Source: JAHDVS01 sp964370985
GTDB lineage: Bacteria > Actinomycetota > Thermoleophilia > Gaiellales > Gaiellaceae
Direction of reading: 5' to 3'
Length of the DNA stretch: 64,000 nucleotides
NCBI GenBank assembly: GCA_964370985.1
Contig: CAYJLE010000003.1
Coordinates: 62,001-126,000, forward strand
The notes beneath the pieces are model-generated. The model saw nothing but the letters and a program-made list of their open reading frames with translations. It searched no databases and was not told the DNA's origin. Shown here one piece after another: positions 8,916 to 15,677 of this stretch. Every line of letters begins with the position of its first letter. Positions within the stretch are counted from its first letter, which is position 1. Position numbers and translations under genes: made by a program.

Positions 8916-9545
8916 GTGGTCGGGTACGAGCCGCTTCGGAACCGGGTGCGTCCCGACGGGGAGCTCGTCGCGGTCGCAGCCCGCGGCCTTCTGATGGGGA
9001 ACCGGGGCGGGCGGATCCACGACCCGGCGACGCGGCAGCTGACCGGGCGGCGCTGGACGTCGCGCGCGTGGATCTGCTGCCTGCTCGAGTTCAGGGGGCG
9101 CCGGCGGCAGGTCTGGGGCGACGGGTACACGGAGCTCTTCTTCCTCGACGAGGTGACGGCGCTCGCGGCCGGGCACCGCCCGTGCTTCGAGTGCCGCCGG
9201 AACGATGCGCTCGCGTTTGCCGAGGCGGTGGCGAGGGGGACCGGCGCGCCGGCCCGGCTGCGCGCACCCGAGCTCGACCGGCTCCTCCACGCCGAGCGAC
9301 TCGACGGACGGGCCAAGCGCGTGCACCGCCGCCGGCTCGCGGAGCTTCCCGACGGGGCGATGATCATCTCGGGCTCCGATTTCCTCGCGCTGCGCGACGG
9401 GCGGCTGCTGCGCTGGACGCCCGGGGGCTACGAGGACGCCCGCTCGCTACCGGCCGGCGCGGGGGGTACCGTCGACGTGCTGACGCCGCCGACGATCCTG
9501 GCCGCGTTCTCGGCGGGCTACCGGCCGGCCTGGCACTCGGGGTAG
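8916..9545 (+). CDS. Conserved protein of unknown function with Cys motifs
   Basis: A 209-residue protein that looks like a conserved uncharacterised family. It opens with VVGYEPLRNRVRPDGELVA and then ARGLLMGNRGGRIHDP. The core has RAWICCLLEFRGRRRQVWG, GYTELFFLDEVTALAAGHRP and CFECRR, giving a Cys pair (ICC) and a CxxC motif that could bind metal. The C-terminus LTPPTILAAFSAGYRPAWH is well conserved in the family as I remember it, though I cannot check. No signal peptide or membrane segment. GTG start with TAGCGT (8903-8908) 7 nt upstream. Confidence 0.72.
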   Translation: MVGYEPLRNRVRPDGELVAVAARGLLMGNRGGRIHDPATRQLTGRRWTSRAWICCLLEFRGRRRQVWGDGYTELFFLDEVTALAAGHRPCFECRRNDALAFAEAVARGTGAPARLRAPELDRLLHAERLDGRAKRVHRRRLAELPDGAMIISGSDFLALRDGRLLRWTPGGYEDARSLPAGAGGTVDVLTPPTILAAFSAGYRPAWHSG

Positions 9546-9571
9546 CGGCCCGCCCGGGCACCGCTGCCGGC

Positions 9572-9841
9572 TCAGGGCCGGACGAGCCGGGCGAGCCGCG
9601 CCAGGTTGACGCTCCAACCGACACCGAAGACGTGCGGTGTCAGGAGCCTCGGGTCGTCCGGGTTCCACCAGCGCTCGAGCACGCGTGCCGACGTGGGTGG
9701 GCGGAAGTCGTAGGGGACGAGGCCGCCGAGCTCGCCGTGCCACTCCCGCTCCTCACGGGGGCGCGAGAGCTCCTTCGCCACGGCGGCCGCGACCAGCGCG
9801 ACGCCTGCCACGCGTAGTGCCCGCTTCAGGCAGCGGCTCAC
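9572..9841 (-). CDS. DUF5808-type small membrane protein
   Basis: An 89-residue protein with one N-terminal helix (RVAGVALVAAAVAKEL) and a short C-terminal domain. The tail NPDDPRLLTPHVFGVGWSVN matches the DUF5808 pattern (N-P-D/E-D-P-R-L-x-V-x-x-x-x-G-x-G-W-x-x-N). Its role is unknown. Its GTG start overlaps the purQ stop by 4 nt (GTGA), so it is the last gene of the purine operon here. Whether that position has a functional meaning is unclear. Confidence 0.7.
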   Translation of the reverse strand: MSRCLKRALRVAGVALVAAAVAKELSRPREEREWHGELGGLVPYDFRPPTSARVLERWWNPDDPRLLTPHVFGVGWSVNLARLARLVRP

Positions 9842-10566
9842 GGGCGGGCGCCCACCGGCTGGGGCGCAGCGGCAAGCAGACGATCCCGGGCGAAGTCGAC
9901 GAGCGACCCGAGCACGAGCGCACCGTCGGCGGAGCCGAGTAGCGGGTCGACAGCGTGCTCGGGATGGGGCATCAGCCCCATCACGTTGCCCGCGCGGTTG
10001 CGGACGCCCGCGATGTCGTCGACGGCTCCGTTCGGGTTCTCGCCGGGCGCGTAGCGCAGCACGACCTGCCCGTGGGCCTCGAGCTCGGCGAGCAGGTCCG
10101 GCGGGGCGAAGTAGCAGCCCTCCCCGTGCTTGACCGGGATCACGAGCCGCTGCCCGGCCTCGCAGCGCGACGTGAACGGCGCCGCCGCGTGCTCGACGCG
10201 CAGTGCCACGTCGCGGCAGACGAACCGAAGCGTGCGGTTGGGGCGCAGGACTCCCGGGAGCAGGCCCGCCTCGCAGAGGATCTGGAAGCCGTTGCAGATG
10301 CCGAGGACGGGGCCTCCCGTCGCGGCGAAGTCGCGAACGGCGGCCAGCACCGGCGAGAAGCGGGCGATCGCGCCGCAGCGCAGGTAATCCCCGTAGGAGA
10401 AGCCGCCGGGGAGGACGACCGCGTCGGCGGGCGGCAGCTCCGGCTCACCGTGCCAGACCGCGAACGACTCGGCGCCGAGCCGCTCGAGCGCGAGCACCGC
10501 GTCCCCGTCGTCGTTCGAGCCGGGGAAGGCGACGACCGCGACTCTCGGCCGGGGGGCGGCGCTCAC
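9838..10566 (-). CDS. purQ: Phosphoribosylformylglycinamidine synthase glutaminase PurQ
   Basis: PurQ is the class I glutaminase subunit of FGAM synthase and passes ammonia to PurL. The protein is 242 residues. It starts with RPRVAVVAFPGSNDDGDAV and carries the oxyanion region LPGGFSYGDYLRCGAIARFS. The nucleophile elbow is GICNGFQIL (Cys91), and the catalytic His/Glu pair lies in MPHPEHAVDP. Start GTG overlaps the purS stop as GTGA. Upstream in-frame residues are not PurQ-like, which fixes the start. Confidence 0.96.
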   Translation of the reverse strand: MSAAPRPRVAVVAFPGSNDDGDAVLALERLGAESFAVWHGEPELPPADAVVLPGGFSYGDYLRCGAIARFSPVLAAVRDFAATGGPVLGICNGFQILCEAGLLPGVLRPNRTLRFVCRDVALRVEHAAAPFTSRCEAGQRLVIPVKHGEGCYFAPPDLLAELEAHGQVVLRYAPGENPNGAVDDIAGVRNRAGNVMGLMPHPEHAVDPLLGSADGALVLGSLVDFARDRLLAAAPQPVGARP

Positions 10567-10814
10567 CTGGCCCCTTCGGAATCGAGGACGATCTCGTAGC
10601 TCTCGATCAGCGGGTTCGCGAGCAGGCTCCGGCACATCTCCTCGACCGCTGCGAGTGCCTCCTCGGTGCTGGCAGCTTCGAGCTCGAGGTCGATCACCCG
10701 CCCGACCCGCGCCGTGCTGACCCGGAAGCCGAGGTGGTCGAGCCCGCCGCGGACCGCCTCGCCCTGGGGGTCGAGGATGCCGGCCTTGGGGCGAACGAGC
10801 ACGGTCGCCCTCAC
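10563..10814 (-). CDS. purS: FGAM synthase subunit PurS
   Basis: PurS (83 residues) is the small dimeric adaptor that joins PurQ to small-type PurL. Typical features are ATVLVRPKAGILDPQGEAV at the N-terminus, then LDHLGFRVSTARVGRVIDLE and a C-terminal MCRSLLANPLIESYEIVLD. Its GTG start overlaps the purC stop and its own stop overlaps the purQ start, both as GTGA. This gives a purC-purS-purQ chain of translationally coupled genes. Confidence 0.95.
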   Translation of the reverse strand: MRATVLVRPKAGILDPQGEAVRGGLDHLGFRVSTARVGRVIDLELEAASTEEALAAVEEMCRSLLANPLIESYEIVLDSEGAR

Positions 10815-11683
10815 CGTGTCACCACCTCCGGGTCGGCGAGGTAGTCGTCGAAGGCGATCCCCGTGATCCGCTCGAACGCCTCCACGTAGCGTGCCCGTGT
10901 CCCGGCCACGACCTCGTCCGGGAGCTCGGGGCCGGGGTGAGTCTTGTCCCAGCCGAGCGACTCGGCGTAGTCGCGCACGTACTGCTTGTCGAAGGAGGCC
11001 TGGGCCCGCCCAGGCTCGTACTCGTCGGCCGGCCAGAAGCGCGAGGAGTCGGGCGTCAGCGCCTCGTCGCCGAGGACGAGTCGGCCGCCGGGATCGCGGC
11101 CGAGCTCGAACTTCGTGTCGGCGAGGATGATTCCCCGCGCCGCCGCGTGCTCGGCACCGAAGCGGTAGAGGGCGATCGAGAGGCGCTCGACCTCGGCGAG
11201 GAGGTCCGGGCCGAGGAGCGCGGCGGCCTGCTCCCTCGTGATGTTCTCGTCGTGGCCCGAGGTGGCCTTGGTGGCGGGCGTGAAGATCGGCTCGGGCAGC
11301 TCCTGGGACTCGAGCATCCCGGCGGGCAGCGCGTGCCCGGAGGTCACGCCGGCCCGCTGGTAGTCCTTCCAGCCGGAGCCGGCGAGGTAGCCGCGGACGA
11401 CGCATTCGACGGGGAGCATCTCGAGCCGGCGGCACTCGGTCGAGCGCCCGTCGGGCCGCAGCGCGAGCAGGTGGTTGGGACAGAGCTCGCGCGTGCGCGC
11501 GAACCAGAAGCCGGACAGGCCGGTGAGGACGCGGCCCTTGTCGGGGATCTCGGTCGGCAGCACCACGTCGAAGACGGAGATGCGGTCGCTCGCGACGAGC
11601 AGGAGGCGCTCGCTGTCGAGCTCGAAGAGCTCCCGTACCTTGCCGCTTGCGATGTGGGTCGCGGCCTCGGCGGATTCAGGCAT
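10811..11683 (-). CDS. purC: SAICAR synthetase PurC
   Basis: PurC (290 residues) joins aspartate to CAIR using ATP. The N-terminus HIASGKVRELFELDSERLLL is the ATP-binding glycine-rich strand, and VASDRISVFDVVLPTEIPDK follows as expected. The signatures ECVVRGYLAGSGWKDYQ, TPATKATSGHDENI and ADTKFELGRD are intact. ATG at 11683 overlaps the end of purB by 8 nt. The length and the TSGHDEN form match the longer actinobacterial/eukaryote-like PurC. Confidence 0.95.
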   Translation of the reverse strand: MPESAEAATHIASGKVRELFELDSERLLLVASDRISVFDVVLPTEIPDKGRVLTGLSGFWFARTRELCPNHLLALRPDGRSTECRRLEMLPVECVVRGYLAGSGWKDYQRAGVTSGHALPAGMLESQELPEPIFTPATKATSGHDENITREQAAALLGPDLLAEVERLSIALYRFGAEHAAARGIILADTKFELGRDPGGRLVLGDEALTPDSSRFWPADEYEPGRAQASFDKQYVRDYAESLGWDKTHPGPELPDEVVAGTRARYVEAFERITGIAFDDYLADPEVVTR

Positions 11684-12998
11684 GGACGGTCTCCCTGGCG
11701 ACGAGCGCGTCGAGGCGCTCGAAGATCGTGTCGACGTGGGCGAGCACTGCGTCGAGGTCGAAGGCCGCGGCGATCCCCTCCGGGCCGAGCTGGCCGGCGA
11801 TGTCGGGGTCTGCCTCGACGAGCGTGCGAAAGTCGAGCTCCTCCTCCCACGCGCGCAGCGCGTGGCCCTGGACGAGCCGGTAGGCGCGGTCACGCTCGAG
11901 GCCGCTCGCGACGAGCGCGTCGAGGAGGCGGGGGCTGAACACGAGCCCGAACGAGGCCTCGAGGTTACGGCGCATGCGGGCGGCATCGACGACGAGGCCG
12001 TCGACGAGCCAGGTGAAGCGCTCGAGCATGTAGTCGAGGGCGAGGAAGGCGTCCGGGAGGACGACCCGCTCCGCGCTCGAGTGGGAGATGTCCCGCTCGT
12101 GCCAGAGCGCGACGTTCTCGAGCCCGACGAGGGCGGCGGCGCGGACGACGCGGGCGAGCCCGCAGATCCGCTCGGCGACGACGGGGTTCTTCTTGTGCGG
12201 CATCGCCGAGGAGCCCTTCTGGCCGCGGCCGAACGGCTCCGTCACCTCGCGCACCTCGGTGCGGGCGAGGTGGCGGATCTCGGTAGCGAAACGCTCCAGC
12301 GAGGCCGCGGTGACGGCGAGCGCGCCCAGGAGCTCGGCCAGCCGGTCTCGCGGCACGACCTGCGTCGCGGCCGGCTCCCGCTCGAGCCCGAGCCGCTCGC
12401 AGACGAGCCGCTCGAGCTCGGGGTCGCCGCCCGCGTACACGCCGACCGTCCCGGACAGCTTCCCGACGCGGAGCCCGTCGAGCGCGCGCGCGACCCTGGC
12501 GCGGTCGCGGTCGAGCTCGAACGCCCAGCCGGCGAGCTTGGCCCCGAACGTGATCGGCTCGGCGTGGACGCCGTGCGTGCGGCCGACCGCGACCGTGGCT
12601 CGGTGCTCGAAGGCGCGGCGCGCGACCGCAGCGAGCGCTGCGTCGAGTCCCCGGAGGACGAGCGTGCCGGCCTCACGCACCTGGAGCGCGAGCGCCGTGT
12701 CGAGCACGTCCGACGACGTGAGCCCGTAGTGGAGCCAGCGGCCGGCCTGGCCGACCTGCTCGGCGACCGCATCGACGAACGCGGCGACGTCGTGGTTAGT
12801 GACGCGCTCGATCTCGGCGACCCGCTCGGGCGATGGCGGCTGCGCCCGCTCGCGCAGCTCGGTGGCGGCCTCGAGCGGGACGACCCCGAGCTCGGCCCAC
12901 GCCTCCGTCGCGGCCAGCTCGACCTCGAGCAGCCGCGCTAGCCGGGTCTCGTCCGACCACACCGTCTTCATGGCCGGACGGGAGTAGCGGGGGATCAC
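11676..12998 (-). CDS. purB: Adenylosuccinate lyase PurB
   Basis: PurB (440 residues) cleaves SAICAR and adenylosuccinate, releasing fumarate. Visible family motifs are TNHDVAAFVDAV, HYGLTSSDVLDTALALQ (T-S-S-D loop), GRTHGVHAEPITFGAK (catalytic His) and the fumarase-superfamily signature SSAMPHKKNP. The GTG start is followed by IPRYSRPAMKTVWSDETRL, the normal PurB N-terminus. A TAGAAT -10 (13005-13010) lies 6 nt before it, so purB may have its own internal promoter within the longer purine operon. Confidence 0.96.
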   Translation of the reverse strand: MIPRYSRPAMKTVWSDETRLARLLEVELAATEAWAELGVVPLEAATELRERAQPPSPERVAEIERVTNHDVAAFVDAVAEQVGQAGRWLHYGLTSSDVLDTALALQVREAGTLVLRGLDAALAAVARRAFEHRATVAVGRTHGVHAEPITFGAKLAGWAFELDRDRARVARALDGLRVGKLSGTVGVYAGGDPELERLVCERLGLEREPAATQVVPRDRLAELLGALAVTAASLERFATEIRHLARTEVREVTEPFGRGQKGSSAMPHKKNPVVAERICGLARVVRAAALVGLENVALWHERDISHSSAERVVLPDAFLALDYMLERFTWLVDGLVVDAARMRRNLEASFGLVFSPRLLDALVASGLERDRAYRLVQGHALRAWEEELDFRTLVEADPDIAGQLGPEGIAAAFDLDAVLAHVDTIFERLDALVARETVHA

Positions 12999-13039
12999 GC
13001 CACCATTCTACGGGCCCGGCCAGCGCGCCCCCGGTTGCG
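12999..13039 (-). promoter_or_regulatory. Possible internal leaderless promoter for purB
   Basis: On the minus strand TAGAAT (13010-13005) is separated from the purB GTG by 6 nt and there is no Shine-Dalgarno. No clear -35 is present; the upstream bases are C-rich. It falls between the amidase stop and purB, the only gap of any size inside the operon apart from the 6 nt before the amidase. Confidence 0.4.
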
Positions 13040-13759
13040 TCAGCAGCCGCTGTTCCGCCAGCGCGGGGCCGCGCCGACGGCGACGCCGGCTCGCTTCGCG
13101 AGCTTCTTCACCTTGCCGCGGTAGACGTTCATGCTCGTGCGGGTGAAGTCACCGTGCGTCTGGCAGCGCCAGCCTGAATAGCGTTCGAGGTGGTAGGGGC
13201 TGTCGCGGTTCTCGTTGTGGCCGATCACGTTCCCGTAGGAGATGCCGAAGCGATCCATCAGCCAGACCGTCAGGCGCAGCGACGCGGCAAGCTGGCGGCT
13301 GTTGCCGAGCACCCCGGCATCGCTCGTCCCGACGTGCTCGATCCCGATCGAGGTGTAGTTGAGGCCGACCGTGTGGCGGCAGCGCACCTTCAGCGAGACG
13401 AGCTGGTAGATCGTCCCGTCCTGGTCGATGATGAAGTGCGCGCAGACGCCGGGCAGCTCGTGCAGCTCCCCGTCGGGAGAGTTCGCGTGGAACGTCCACC
13501 ATGCCGACTCGAAGCTGTTCGAGCCGGTGAAGTGCTGGACGATCACCCGGGGGCTCTCGAGCCGCCAGGTCGCCTCCGCCGCCCCGTAGTGGCGCTTCGA
13601 GTAGGCCGCCATCTCCGCCTTGCGCTTGGCGCCGAAGGGGATCGGCTTCCAGGTGATCTTCGGCCGGGACGCGTCGCCGCTCGCGGCGGCGGCCCCGGCG
13701 GTGCCGGTTGCGGCGAGCGCGAGAGCGAGCAGTGCGACGAGGGCGAGGCGTCGGCGCAC
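13040..13759 (-). CDS. Exported N-acetylmuramoyl-L-alanine amidase (PGRP/Amidase_2 fold)
   Basis: A 239-residue secreted peptidoglycan amidase. Residues 1-28 form a signal peptide (RRRLALVALLALALAATG, with AGAAAAS near the cleavage site). The zinc amidase fold shows SPRVIVQHFTGSNSFES (first His ligand), HFIIDQDGTIYQLVSL, and NVIGHNENRDSPYHLERY with the later His ligand. Repeated Cys residues (GVCAHF, KVRCRH, GWRCQT, NSGC) suggest disulfides outside the cell. The gene sits between purE and purB, 6 nt from purE, so it is embedded in the purine operon, an odd partner for cytosolic enzymes. GTG start. Confidence 0.85.
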   Translation of the reverse strand: MRRRLALVALLALALAATGTAGAAAASGDASRPKITWKPIPFGAKRKAEMAAYSKRHYGAAEATWRLESPRVIVQHFTGSNSFESAWWTFHANSPDGELHELPGVCAHFIIDQDGTIYQLVSLKVRCRHTVGLNYTSIGIEHVGTSDAGVLGNSRQLAASLRLTVWLMDRFGISYGNVIGHNENRDSPYHLERYSGWRCQTHGDFTRTSMNVYRGKVKKLAKRAGVAVGAAPRWRNSGC

Positions 13760-13765
13760 GGCGCG

Positions 13766-14266
13766 TCAGGCCGTCGCCGATCGGGGGCCCTGGTAGGAGC
13801 CCCCCTGCGCGAGGATCTTCGCGGCGAGGATCGCCGCGTTCGTGGACCCGTTGACCGAGACGCAGGCCACGGGCACGCCCGGCGGCATCTGCACGATCGA
13901 GAGCAGCGCGTCGAGGCCGCCCAGCACGCTCTTCGACGACGTGAGCGGTACGCCGATCACCGGGAGCTCCGTGTAGGCGGCGACGACGCCGGGCAGCGCC
14001 GCAGCCATGCCGGCGCCCGCGATGATCACCCGGACGCCGCGCACGGCCGCCGTCGACGCGTACTCGGCGACGCCCCGCGGGTCGCGGTGCGCCGAGAGCA
14101 CGCGAAGCTCGTTCGAGATCCCGCGGGCGTTCAGCTCCTCGATCGCCGGCTCGATCGCCTCCCGGTCCGACTCGGAGCCGATCAGGATGCCGACGAGCGG
14201 AGCGACGTCGTCCTCGAGCTCCTCGAAGATCGCGTACGGTTGCGGTGCCGCCTCAGGCTGGGACAT
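13766..14266 (-). CDS. purE: N5-carboxyaminoimidazole ribonucleotide mutase PurE
   Basis: PurE (166 residues) converts N5-CAIR to CAIR. After a 20-residue acidic N-terminal tail the core begins APLVGILIGSESDREAIEPA with the conserved G-S-x-S-D. It continues with LRVLSAHRDPRGVAEYAS (S-A-H-R catalytic loop), IIAGAGMAAALPGVVAAYT and PVIGVPLTSSKSVLGGLDAL. purK is not in the window. ATG start overlaps the purD end by 14 nt. Confidence 0.95.
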   Translation of the reverse strand: MSQPEAAPQPYAIFEELEDDVAPLVGILIGSESDREAIEPAIEELNARGISNELRVLSAHRDPRGVAEYASTAAVRGVRVIIAGAGMAAALPGVVAAYTELPVIGVPLTSSKSVLGGLDALLSIVQMPPGVPVACVSVNGSTNAAILAAKILAQGGSYQGPRSATA

Positions 14267-15473
14267 CGGTGATCTCGAGCGCGATGTCGCGCCGGTACTG
14301 CGCTCCGGGGAAGTCTATGCGCTCGATTGCCTCGTAGGCACGCGCGCGGGCCTCCGCCACGGTGTCGCCGACCGCGGTCACGTTCAGAACCCGCCCGCCG
14401 GCGGAGACGACCGTGTCTCCCCGGAGCGCCGTGCCGGCGTGGCAGACGATCGCGCCGAGCCTCTCGGCGTCCGCGAGGCCGCGGAGCACGACGCCGGCCT
14501 CGGACGAGTCCGGATAGCCCCTGGACGCCAGCACGACCGTGACCGCCCCCCTGCTCGACACCTCGGGCTCTTGCCCGCGGAGATCCCCGGCCGCCGCAGC
14601 CGCGAGCAGGTCGAGCAGGTCGCTCTCGAGACGCGGCAGGATCGCCTGAGTCTCGGGGTCGCCGAAGCGGCAGTTGAACTCGAGCACCGAGGCACCGTGA
14701 TCCGTGAGCATCAGGCCGGCGTAGAGCAACCCGACGAACGGCGTGCCCCGGCGGGCCAGTTCCTCGAGCACGGGGCGGTGCACCGTCTCGAGCACCGCCT
14801 CGATCTCCTTCTCCGCCATGCCCGGGACGGGCGAGTAGGCGCCCATCCCGCCGGTGTTGGGGCCGCGGTCGCCGTCACCGAGGCGCTTGTAGTCCTGGGC
14901 GGCCGGGAGCGGCACCGCCCGCTCGCCGTCGCAGACCGCGAAGACCGAGCGCTCGACGCCCTCGAGCAGCTCCTCGACGACGAGCGTGCCGCCGAGCTCG
15001 CGTGCGCGGGGGAGAGCGGCGTCCACGTCCGCCCGCGTCGGGCACACGAACACGCCCTTGCCTCCCGCGAGCCCGTCCGCCTTGATCACGCAGGGGGCAA
15101 TCGCCTCGTCGAGGCGTCGTGGGGTCGTGACGCCCGCGGCCTCCATGACCTCCTTCGCGTACGACTTCGACCCCTCGATGCGCGCCGCCGCGGCGCCGGG
15201 GCCGAACACCGCGACGCCCGAACGGCGCAGCGCGTCCGCGGCGCCGGCGACGAGCGGGGCCTCCGGTCCCACGACGGCGAGGTCGATCCGGGCCGAGCGG
15301 CAGAGGTCGACGAGCCCCTCGACGTCCTCGCCGCGAACCGGGTGGCAGCGCCCGAGCCGGGCGATGCCCGGGTTTCCCGGCGCGGCGTGCAGCTCGGCAA
15401 GCGCGGGGCTGCGCGCGAGCCCGCGCGCGAGCGCGTGCTCGCGGCCGCCCGATCCGACCACGAGGACCTTCAC
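14253..15473 (-). CDS. purD: Phosphoribosylamine-glycine ligase PurD
   Basis: PurD (406 residues) makes GAR from phosphoribosylamine, glycine and ATP. The N-terminal domain begins MKVLVVGSGGREHALARGLA with the G-S-G-G-R-E-H-A signature. The ATP-grasp domain shows KADGLAGGKGVFVC and EELLEGVERSVFAVCDG, the metal site reads GPNTGGMGAYSPVPG, and the ligand loop is EFNCRFGDPETQAILPRL. It is the first gene of the minus-strand purine operon. GTG start with TAGACT (15485-15480) 6 nt upstream. Confidence 0.96.
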   Translation of the reverse strand: MKVLVVGSGGREHALARGLARSPALAELHAAPGNPGIARLGRCHPVRGEDVEGLVDLCRSARIDLAVVGPEAPLVAGAADALRRSGVAVFGPGAAAARIEGSKSYAKEVMEAAGVTTPRRLDEAIAPCVIKADGLAGGKGVFVCPTRADVDAALPRARELGGTLVVEELLEGVERSVFAVCDGERAVPLPAAQDYKRLGDGDRGPNTGGMGAYSPVPGMAEKEIEAVLETVHRPVLEELARRGTPFVGLLYAGLMLTDHGASVLEFNCRFGDPETQAILPRLESDLLDLLAAAAAGDLRGQEPEVSSRGAVTVVLASRGYPDSSEAGVVLRGLADAERLGAIVCHAGTALRGDTVVSAGGRVLNVTAVGDTVAEARARAYEAIERIDFPGAQYRRDIALEITDVPA

Positions 15474-15485
15474 CCCCCGAGTCTA
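15474..15485 (-). promoter_or_regulatory. Leaderless promoter of the purD operon
   Basis: TAGACT (15485-15480 on the minus strand) stands 6 nt before the purD GTG with no Shine-Dalgarno in between, so transcription probably starts at or next to the start codon. A 20-bp palindrome begins 4 bp upstream of this -10. No convincing -35 is seen. Confidence 0.45.
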
Positions 15486-15545
15486 GTAGGGGCGGGTCAT
15501 GACCCGCCCGGGTTCGACAGGGGCGGGTCCTGTCCCGTCCGGTCG
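15486..15545. repeat. Palindromic intergenic element (GGGGCGGGTCATGACCCGCCCC family), two copies
   Basis: 15490-15509 is a perfect 20-bp palindrome, GGGCGGGTCATGACCCGCCC, preceded by GTAG. A second, imperfect copy (ACAGGGGCGGGTCCTGTCCC) follows at 15518-15537. The same element recurs at 22424, 23407, 27141, 51148, 54579 and 55676. Here it lies between the divergent purD and glutamine-synthetase-like genes rather than after a stop codon. Confidence 0.75.
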
Positions 15546-15559
15546 GGGCGCGTTGTGAT

Positions 15560-15592
15560 TCGACTCGCCGCGAAAATGGCAATAGTATTGCC
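15560..15592 (+). promoter_or_regulatory. Promoter with dyad operator before the glutamine-synthetase-like operon
   Basis: TCGACT (15560-15565) and TAGTAT (15583-15588) are spaced by 17 bp and could be -35 and -10. The -10 lies inside a perfect 7-bp inverted repeat, GGCAATA-G-TATTGCC (15578-15592), in an AT-rich patch that stands out from the GC-rich surroundings. Such a dyad over a -10 fits a repressor site. The 85-nt leader ends in AGAAGGAGG (15665-15673), a strong Shine-Dalgarno. Confidence 0.45.
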
Positions 15593-15677
15593 CTCACGGC
15601 ACTGACAGGTTGACGCGCCGGCCGCGACGGCGTAGGAATCGCAGCGACCACGACCGCAGCGCACAGAAGGAGGCAGT

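Noticed and set aside
11475..12941. Long open frame (488 codons) opposite purB/purC
   Set aside because: Low-complexity Arg/Glu/Asp composition; the opposite strand encodes textbook PurB and PurC.
15593..15677. Riboswitch in the leader of the ligase operon
   Set aside because: The 85-nt leader has no recognisable conserved core (glutamine, glycine or other), so nothing supports a specific riboswitch.
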